Shown: positions 17,257 to 23,712 of the stretch, in pieces
How the letters are laid out: each line of letters begins with the position of its first letter
Numbering within the stretch: the first letter of the stretch is position 1
Origin: Mesaphorura yosii
Taxonomy: Eukaryota; Arthropoda; Collembola; Poduromorpha; Tullbergiidae
DNA: 23,712 bases
NCBI GenBank assembly: GCA_009869945.1
Contig: WIXG01000739.1
Location: 1 to 23,712 of the forward strand
Reading direction: 5' to 3'
Translations under genes and position numbers: made by a program
The notes under the pieces: model-generated
Database searches by the model: none
Seen by the model: only the letters and a program-made list of their open reading frames with translations
What the model was told of the DNA's origin: nothing

Positions 17257-17350
17257 GGGCGTTGGGAACGCCCCCGCGATGACCGAAGTCCGTGGACAGC
17301 AATTTAAATAAATTGATCCTCAATTCCAGGTGCAGTTGCGCTGCACCTGG
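17257..17350. repeat. Two perfect short inverted repeats (hairpin-forming)
   Basis: GGGCGTT-GGG-AACGCCC lies at 17257-17273 (7-bp arms, 3-nt loop). CCAGGTGCAG-TTGCG-CTGCACCTGG lies at 17326-17350 (10-bp arms, 5-nt loop). Both sit in the gene-poor stretch between the receptor gene and the CARD-like relic. In 17145-17518 I see nothing else. Confidence 0.6.
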
Positions 17351-17518
17351 CTGATGTGTATAGTTATTAGAAAATAGCTTTTAACTTCATTAATTAATAA
17401 TATAGTTTCAGCTCTTGCTCCGCAGTGAGTTGGATCTTGGATGAATCACGCCCAGGCCAGAGACACATACTAATTATAATTTATTAAATACAAAACAGTT
17501 GCGGAGCCCTAAATAAAG

Positions 17519-17865
17519 ATGGGCGACAATGAAATTACGATGGAAGTGATCAGAGTAATGCATGAAGCGCTTAAGGCCAACTTGAAGCCTGACAGGGGCA
17601 TTTATCGGTTGTGGCAGCAAAGGTTCATTTTGGACGAAGAACTGGGGAAACTCTCAGCGCAGGGGTAGGATCACAAGAAGATCGAGTTGATGCTCGACTG
17701 CCTCTAGAAAACGCAGACACTCTCCTTAACTTGCAATTAATCAATCTCTAATTAGTTAATAAGTCTTTACTTCGTGTACCCAGGCACTACAAATCTCTGG
17801 AGCTCCTGACAGAAGTTCTTGCCGGATGCCCTTTGTGCCTCATTGAAGACAAATTTAGGCAATAA
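17519..17865 (+). pseudogene. CARD-like domain relic with two in-frame TAG codons
   Basis: From ATG 17519 the frame reads MGDNEITMEVIRVMHEALKA and then LKPDRGIYRLWQQRFILDEE, LSAQG, TAG (17666-17668), DHKKIELMLDCL and TAG (17705-17707). After a likely intron whose acceptor is TACCCAG at 17783, the second part reads HYKSLELLTEVLAGCPLCLI and stops at 17863-17865. Helix spacing and the pattern N-L-x-P-x-x-G-I-x-x-L-x-x-x-x-x-L-x-x-E resemble caspase-recruitment (CARD) domains. CARDs assemble apoptosis and immune complexes by self-association. No usable 5' splice site remains after the second TAG, which supports decay. Domain identity is inferred from pattern only. Confidence 0.45.
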
Positions 17866-17961
17866 TCAGCCGGTAACCTTTGTTAGCTTCCTCAATTAAC
17901 TAATTTGGGTTTGAATAAATTCAAGCTTTGATAAATCCTCATTTAATTCAACAATCATTCA

Positions 17962-18391
17962 ATGGAATCTAGTTCGATGTTCCTGAAATCTCGGCTCATT
18001 TCAATCGCCACTCCGATGTACAGGCCGCATTGGCCCTCGGGGTGGATCAGGCCTTGCAAAACCACTGCGGCTGCTTGTTCCTTTTGCTGCTCTATGACAC
18101 GCTTGATGTCATTACATTGGGCCACGTCCCTCGAAACCTGCATCCTTGCGATGGTGGTCCAGTTACTCCAGTTCTGTGTCCTGTAGTCGACCATGGGCGG
18201 GTAGGGGTGGCTGCCGGAGCTGGTCAGTGCGAAAATGAGGCAGAGCTGGTGGACGGGTGCGGAGTATACGGAATTTTAAGGTACAAATCGGATTCTGTTT
18301 CATGGTGGACGTTGTATGTGGGCTGCTCGTCTGCAATGCAGCTTTGGACACGTTGATTTGGATTCTGGTGGTCTGCAGAAACGTTAAATAA
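17962..18391 (+). pseudogene. Receptor-like pseudogene, C-terminal part
   Basis: The plus strand aligns with the last ~120 residues of the intact gene at 15927-17087. TSLETCILAMVVQLLQFCVL matches its VLVETFVLALATVLLQFRVA, SAKM matches its SAKM, and after a frame change QIGFCFMVDVVCGLLVCN and LIWILVVC then NVK match its RIGFCFVVDASSGLVVCN and LIWILVGC end. Two TAG codons replace conserved positions (after FCVL and in GG-TAG-GW). The 3' flank is also similar (GTTAAATAATTAA), so it is a genomic duplication and not a processed copy. The N-terminal part is not found upstream. Confidence 0.7.
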
Positions 18392-18755
18392 TTAAGTAAT
18401 AGATTTATTCAGTGATTAAATTAAACAGATTAATCGCTCACTTTCAAAATCGATCCAAGATTATGAAAGCCCGGTGGCTGTTGATGGGCTTCGAAAAATA
18501 TTCCAACAGAAATTAATTGAGAATTCGTACACAATCAATTCTCAATTGCAATTTCTTTGCTGTAATTTGCCCCGCAATCATGCCATCAATTCCGAGTCGT
18601 TAAATGCTCAAATTGAGGTGGATCGACCGTCTACCGCGCCCGCCCATTAAGTAATCGTTCCCGAAAGCTCAGTTCAACCACCTTTCCAATTGCGAAAAGT
18701 TTAGAGCACTTTGAAAACTTCCAATGACCTGTTTATAGTTTCGGTTTTATTCCAG

Positions 18756-19375
18756 AGCGGGACGACCTCACAGTGACCCACGCCAACAAACTGTGGCAGA
18801 CCAATGCGAGGGTGACCAGAAGCATCGGCAGGGCCGGCGGACAGCGGCAGCACCACGCTGTGCTCCTGGAGTGGCTCCTCCGGCTCTTTGTGTACGCCTG
18901 CATCCTCTCACCAGTTGTCATTTTCGCCTTCTTCGTGCGACTGGGCGCCAAGGAAGATCTCTACGTTTTGTGACAGGGAGGGGAGGATGGGCGCCCCAGC
19001 ACTGGGGTAAGACGGCATTCGACTTTGTGCTCACCTTCTGCCCGCACTACACCGAACTCAAACTGGCGCCGTACACGAACATGCTGCTGTCCTTCGGGAT
19101 CCTGAAACCCGATTGGATCCACTCGACACCTGTTAGGAGTTCCAGCAACGCGATTAGCATTGTTACGAGCTTGGACTGCTTGTTCTTTCAATCCACGTAT
19201 GGCGGCGTGGACCTTTTTTAAAGTCCTTATCACGTGGACATTTCCTGAATGGCCAACATTGTATGGCAGCGTAATTATTTCAACTCTGCTGGTTTTGACA
19301 GTCGCTCATTGCGTGTACCTCAGTGCCAGTCAGCTGGTCGACGCGGATGCGTTGTGGATGATCGCAGGTCAATTA
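18756..19375 (+). pseudogene. Receptor-like pseudogene, central part
   Basis: After an acceptor-like TTTATTCCAG, the frame reads THANKLWQTNARVTRS and LLRLFVYACILSPVVIFAFF, then GAKEDLYVL and TGA at 18971-18973. These match ANKMWQTNSMVGRM, LVRLFVYSCVLAPGVVFAFF and GAKENLYVM of the intact gene at 15927-17087. Homology resumes in another frame from about 19005 to 19130 (ELKLAPYTNMLLSFGILKPD against QFKLAPYMLLLLSFGILVPD). A weaker third frame to about 19370 matches the next membrane segment. It lies after the C-terminal relic on the same strand, so the two are separate copies or a rearranged one. Confidence 0.7.
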
Positions 19376-19607
19376 CGGCGGTGAAGTTAGTGAGTTTACA
19401 CAGTATCGGCATGTACGGGAAATTATAGTGGAAACTCGTGCTCCGTTCGCGTACAATTCCAAGAGGCCCACAACTAATGATATTGCGACAACTAATAGAG
19501 ATTATGTACAAAAGATTCATGAGCTTGCTAATATATTGTAGCTTTAACTCATGACACCTTGAAGAGAAAGCCGAAGGACGTCGAAGAGCTGATGCAGCCG
19601 TTCGGAC

Positions 19608-20440
19608 TTGAGAAGAGAGCCTGCCGCTTTGATTCAATTCTTCACGTATTTGATGTCACTGATCCAATCCTTCGACTTTTACAAACATCCGGACCACCCA
19701 CTGCCATACACAGCTTCGGGCACCCTGAAAGCGTCGATCGTTACGTTCCCGGAGAGATTCAAGGTCGTGTTGACTCAAGAGCCGATGCACCAGCACGTCG
19801 ACCATCATCGTACGCTCATTCCCAATTCTGAAGGAAGATTTGAGTGGCTGTGCCATTGTATAAGGATTAACTTTACTAAAGATAAGAGCATTACAGATAA
19901 GAATCGTAATTATCTTGGTAGTTTAAGATGGATTCTTTTAGTAACGACGCAGTGTGCAGTGCTTAATCTGCTTAATGGTTCGTCTCAACTGACCTTCCTG
20001 ATTCGCACTATTCCTTGGTGAAGAAATGAAAGTACAGTTTACTAAAAAATTTCTATTACAGCAGGCTGTCATTCAAATTTATCTTAAAAGGCGATCAGAA
20101 GTCCACGCAAAATGAGATATGTTTTTGCTACATGTTCATCGTGTCATATAATGGAACGCCGGGAAGAATTCCAGGCTATGGATGGCTTCAGTGGGCGGGG
20201 GCTAGCGCACTCCCGAGCCTTATTGGCACCTCGCAAGCCCTCGAAACAATCAAGCACATGAACGAATGTCGAAATCCGGTTGGCACGTGCCATCAAGATT
20301 TCCATTCTACAGTAACTACGGATGGTTTTAATGCAGAGTTTGATTTTGCAATTATATATTTGTTCGGTTTCGCGAACGAAGCGTCCCACTGGGACCGAAT
20401 AAAATTTCACGGTTCCGATGGGAGCCCGGAGACCAAATAA
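19608..20440 (+). CDS. Unidentified two-exon coding region
   Basis: Exon A (about 19608-20017) and exon B (20065-20440) join in phase across a 47-nt intron (GTGAAG to CAGCAG). Exon A encodes FTYLMSLIQSFDFYKHPDHP, SGTLKASIVTFPERFKVVLT and a His-rich MHQHVDHHRTLIPN. Exon B encodes FILKGDQKSTQNEICFCYMF and GTPGRIPGYGWLQWAGAS. The N-E-I-C-F-x-Y-x-F block faintly recalls the C-terminal domain of copper-dependent (DBH-type) monooxygenases, but the paired metal-site motifs are not evident, so I do not assign it. A plausible N-terminal extension (KPKDVEELMQPFGLEKRA, 19567-19620) is in another frame, which suggests a frameshift. The last ~20 codons lie inside the first unit of a minisatellite, so the true C-terminus may have been altered. 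Confidence 0.35.
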
Positions 20441-20706
20441 CATATAATTGGAACCGAATGAAATTGCAGTTCCGAGTGGATCCTAGACTCCGACTAGCGT
20501 CCCACTGGGACCGAATAAAATTTCACGGTTCCGATTGGACCCCGGAGACAAACTAGCGCCCCACCGGGACCGAATGGAATTTTCCGGATTCAAGTGAATC
20601 CTGGAGACCAACTAACTCTCCATTGGAACGGAATTAAATTTCACAGCTCCGATGGAGATCAACTAGCGTTCCACTGGAACCGAATGAAATTTCATTGCAC
20701 GGTTCT
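20381..20706 (+). repeat. Minisatellite, ~59-bp unit, about six copies
   Basis: Units start near 20381, 20440, 20497, 20556, 20615 and 20666. Each has the core CCACTGGGACCGAATAAAAT, then TTTCACGGTTCCGATGG and CCCGGAGACCAAACTAGCG with substitutions. Units 1 and 3 are nearly identical, units 2 and 5 are more diverged, and the last two are shorter. The array begins within the apparent 3' end of the preceding coding exon. In 20710-21165 I see no gene I can support. Confidence 0.8.
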
Positions 20707-21171
20707 TTTCCACTGGACATTGTGACATGCGATTTTTAACGCGTAAAATCCCTAGCCATGGCCGAATACACTGCGATCTCTCGTACAACTTAACCTAACA
20801 AGGTCGCTTAGTCCTAGCAAAATTGCTCGCCGGCCGAGTTAGTCGCACAGCTGATTCCCTGGCCTTGGGTCGGCTAGAAGTGCCGTGCCCCTCACGTAAT
20901 CTAAGTCATGATTATGCTCTCGAAGATTGTAGAATGGGGATTTATCGTAGGGCACGAACACGACAGAGATATGGCTCCACAGATTGCATGCTCCCTATCG
21001 CATCGTTGCCTGGAGTACGTCTCCATTCTCACATTCATGTCACCATATTTTTGCACCCAAAATGAGTTTCCAGACCTCAAGTTCGACCAGTGTGCCCACA
21101 TGTGTGTAGAATAGCATGGAACCAACAGCGAAGTCTCTGCAAGAACTCTCCTGTGAGGTAAAATTCATAGT

Positions 21172-21177
21172 TTTATT
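21172..21177 (-). terminator. Poly(A) signal for the NPC2/ML gene
   Basis: TTTATT on the plus strand (AATAAA on the minus strand) is about 130 bp after the stop of the minus-strand NPC2-like gene. Confidence 0.5.
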
Positions 21178-21308
21178 GTCTCAGCATAAAGCTGTTGGTG
21201 CCTGGCTCTTGAACTTTATATGCTTATGATCAGCATTGATGTTCATAATGATTAACGTATGGCAAATGTCTTTACTAATTGAAATGGCAAACACATCCGA
21301 ACAATGAT

Positions 21309-21891
21309 CTACCGAGGAGTCACGACCCTGAGCCCGATCCCCAGGCACAAAACTTCCTGTCCCGCCGGCCCATCACCGTACACATGGAAGACCATGAGTG
21401 CGTCATTCACGAATGCACCCGTGATATCCACACGGTACTCGAACGAATAGGACCGGCCAGCTTCGATCGAGGAGTCAGGAATCTCCGTGTCGATGATGTC
21501 GTCATGTTCAGGATCTTGGATCAGCTGAATGTTCAGGCGGAGGTTCTCATGGCTAAAGTCTGCAATGCAGTACGATACATCAAAGTAATTATGTTATTCA
21601 CTGGATGAAGAATTTGAGCAATTTCCTACGTACGTGGAGTGAATTCCACTTTTGTGATGTACGAAGCTCCGACGATCGCATCGCAGGGCACGGCAATGCA
21701 TGGGCCAAAGCTGATGTCAGTCACATCGGACTCGGAGCCTGTGCGCAAGGAATTTCCTCACGTTAGCGTGAGCACGAGTGTCTCAGACTTGATTGGGACC
21801 TACCGCAGTTAATGACTCCTTCAATTGCACCGGAGCAGGAGGCCACGAGGGCTGCAGACACGAAGAGTGCAATAAAAGTTAAGCGGGCCAT
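21309..21891 (-). CDS. NPC2-like secreted ML-domain lipid-binding protein, three exons
   Basis: Minus-strand exons are 21891-21804, 21738-21634 and 21559-21309. All junctions are GT-AG and keep phase, giving 147 residues, the usual NPC2/ML length. Residues 1-22 are a signal peptide (MARLTFIALFVSAALVASCS). The mature part opens with INCGSESDVTDISFGPCIAV and then PCDA, the family's N-C-G and P-C landmarks. It continues with YITKVEFTPHFSHENLRLNI and ends in beta strands with SYSFEYRVDI and EVLCLG. ML proteins bind sterols or other lipids in a beta-sandwich. In arthropods the NPC2 group is expanded and used in sterol transport, immunity and chemical sensing. The usual central disulfide (D-A-C ... 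K-C-P) is missing here: IIDTEIPDSS stands in its place. No lesions are seen, so it is probably functional. Confidence 0.85.
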
Positions 21892-22499
21892 GTTCAAGCT
21901 TGGCATAATTTTCGCGTGGAACTAAAGCTGGCACACAATGCAGGGCTCAGTTGTCATGCAGCTTGAATTTTGCACTAAACCTGAATTTAGTTTCAGCTGG
22001 TACAGAAATTCCAGCTGCTCGAGTTCCCTGCTTAACATTTTCTATGGCTTGTCAATCACGCTTGGCTTGAGCTGGCACCGTCACGGTGGTTAATCCTGGT
22101 GTAATAAAATGAACTAGCCTCAGCGGTACATCCAGCCCATGATGTCCGGAGCTTACTTCTGTTGTTGCTGTGTAAATTAAATGTCCAGTGATACTAGAGG
22201 AGGCTGGAAGAACCTAAGAATTAATGGCATGCGTGGAGCACGTCAACAAATTTATAACTTTATTGCATAAGTTACATTGTGAATAAAATTTTGAGTGGTT
22301 CTTTGCTTTTCATACCGCAAATTACATGACAGTCACATTTGCGTCTTTTGCGCACAAAGTTGCGAGTCCATGAATCAGGAATCGGAGATAAGAGAGACTC
22401 CAGTCTGGCAAGGGGTCGTCACCGATTTGTCCATATCGCAAAGATATTTTTCCTAAAGTCAGTAAGCTTGGCCTTATTATGGGATTTGGACATTTGTTT
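21892..22499. other. Gene-poor interval
   Basis: This stretch holds the presumed upstream region of the NPC2-like gene and AT-rich sequence without a coding frame I can support. The only structure noted is a short palindrome, CACCG-TCA-CGGTG, at 22076-22088. Confidence 0.4.
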
Positions 22500-22930
22500 G
22501 CCTCTAAATTTTGTAGATTAGGCACAATTCTTCTTCGTTGGAACGGGAATTCATTCGCACACCGTCTATATGTATTAATGGCCTTCGAGAATATCAACAG
22601 AAGTGCAGGCAGGTTTCTGTGGTTCCGTATGAGCGAATGTTGGGCACATGGACTGCCCAAAATGTGGATGTCGCCATCGGGGGACGTGAGTTGAATGGCC
22701 AGGCTATAGGCGTCACCGAGTGCTAATATGCTGGAGAAGATCGGCTGCTGACACTGGCGGCAACGACGTGAACTTGGCGTGATCGTTCACGACGATATGC
22801 TGTACGCAATTGGAGACCTTGACAAAAAAACTATAGAGCGCTACGATCCGAGAGAAAGTGATTCTAGGGTGGCCGAGGAAGTTACACAAGAACACATTTT
22901 GGACTTGTGGTGTGGCACCGTAACGATAAC
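22500..22930 (+). pseudogene. Kelch-repeat pseudogene (right copy, longer)
   Basis: Plus-strand blades can be followed: QVSVVPYERMLGTWTAQNVD then VAIGGRELNGQAIGVTEC (GG pair present), a TAA (22727-22729), GEDRLLTLAATT and, after a frame change, VIVHDDMLYAIGDL followed by TIERYDPRES. The W, G-G, E-C and E-R-Y-D-P positions fit kelch repeats of the KLHL type. One more possible blade lies upstream (FFVGTGIHSHTVYMY at 22529-22573) in another frame. From 22664 onward it is the inverted partner of 15139-15425; the earlier part has no counterpart there. Stops and frame changes mark it as a relic. Confidence 0.5.
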
Positions 22931-23712
22931 CCGTCAGCGACAAAGAGGGCTTTCAAGAATTGACAACGTAAAAATATAGGCACTAGGCAACAAATTTAGT
23001 ACGCATTGCTAAATATTAAAATTCTTGTTGAGAACTTTTATTATCAGTTATACAACCAGAAGTTACAATTAAATTGACTGTTCTTGTTTTGAAGTAAGAG
23101 AGTCCAGGTGTGCAGAGTATTTAAAACTTAAATAATATGATTAGTTTGCACTGTAACGGCTCATGGGTTCATGATCCATGACATGGCACAAATTCCCCCA
23201 TTTTCAGGCTGCCGCTGCTGTTGCAATAGCTATTGAAACAACAACTTTGAGATTGTCTTCGTAATGAATTCAGTCAAATCGCCAATAATTGGAATCCCAA
23301 TCAATGGATTTTCTTCACTGTTCGCTGGAGATTCGCCGGCAACTGTGCTTCTTCGCAGTTCATTACGCTTCTTGAAATCACCATCACAATGGTCATGCTG
23401 TGGTTGCAGGACTGGGACAACTTTAGGCTCGGAGAATTCGGGAAGCTTGGGTGGACATCCACGGAACAGCGACTTGAAAATGCTCCACAGGTATTTAGAT
23501 CTGAATAATCTAATTAATCCAAACGTACGACCCTGCACTTGTGACTGTGAGTCGTATTTGGACGCTTCTTCGTCCTTTGCCAGTTCAATCAGCTCGTCCT
23601 AAACGGCTCGTTGCTCTGATGTGAGATTAGTCACGTCGATCTTTGATAAGAATTTGGTGTCGATTTCAGGCTCCTCCTCGTCTTCTGCAGTGTTTTCGTC
23701 CTTTGGAAATAT
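22664..23712. repeat. Right arm of the large inverted repeat
   Basis: This is the reverse-complement partner of 14381-15430, including coding sequence, poly(A) signal and kelch fragment in the same relative order. It reaches the end of the window, so the repeat continues beyond it. Confidence 0.85.
23230..23712 (-). pseudogene. Broken inverted copy of the secreted acidic protein gene (partial)
   Basis: The minus strand from 23712 to TAG at 23230-23232 matches exon 2 of the gene at 14117-14863 almost throughout. Differences are a TAG at 23599-23601 where the other copy has a tyrosine codon, loss of one codon in the E-E-E run just after, and a few substitutions (e.g. FKSLFRGCPP against FKSMFRGRPP, GIPIIG against GVPIIG). 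Exon 1 and the promoter would lie beyond the window. With the early stop this copy should not make the full protein. Confidence 0.75.

Noticed and set aside
22076..22088. Short palindrome CACCG-TCA-CGGTG
   Set aside because: It is only 5-bp arms, so chance occurrence is likely in this length of DNA.
22322..22660. Minus-strand frame of 112 codons
   Set aside because: It overlaps the kelch relic on the other strand. No signal peptide, domain or splice context was seen.

Overview
The window looks like a piece of an arthropod nuclear genome, most likely a springtail (Collembola). The evidence is short GT-AG introns (about 45-90 nt), AATAAA poly(A) signals, TATA boxes, a secreted EB-type cysteine-rich protein, an NPC2/ML-domain protein, F-box/LRR and kelch remnants and a local family of multi-pass receptor-like proteins. 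The species assignment is inference; no ribosomal or mitochondrial marker is present. There is no operon organisation, no CRISPR array and no bacterial-type gene.

Layout. Positions 1-4400 are mostly decayed sequence: a kelch-like fragment, a broken knottin-type secreted peptide, a virus-like (possibly endogenous viral) segment and an F-box/LRR pseudogene with three in-frame stops. Positions 4620-5513 hold an intact secreted cysteine-rich (EB-like) gene. Positions 6468-8469 carry a long frameshifted relic, perhaps of a large lipid-transfer (apolipophorin-like) gene. Positions 8960-10662 hold two membrane protein genes on the plus strand, a Flower-like protein and a cytochrome b561-like protein. 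Only 37 bp separate their coding regions, and a phase-compatible splice could fuse them. Positions 11178-12290 repeat part of the virus-like segment and run straight into the tail of a receptor-like gene. Positions 12456-14051 contain unresolved coding exons. Positions 14117-14863 encode a two-exon secreted acidic protein of unknown function.

Positions 14381-15430 reappear inverted at 22664-23712. This is an inverted repeat of at least 1 kb around about 7.2 kb, and it runs off the right edge. Between the arms lie a degenerate zinc-finger fragment, one intact receptor-like gene (15927-17087, minus), a CARD-like relic with two in-frame stops, two broken receptor paralogues, an unidentified two-exon gene that runs into a ~59-bp minisatellite, and an intact three-exon NPC2/ML gene (21309-21891, minus).

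The genes do not form an obvious pathway. The recurring theme is decay: many blocks read as coherent protein but carry one or more in-frame stops or small indels. The best candidates for something undescribed are the Flower/cytochrome b561 pair (with the b561 part lacking one haem-ligand histidine), the duplicated virus-like segment, the orphan secreted protein carried by the inverted repeat, and the broken knottin-like peptide.
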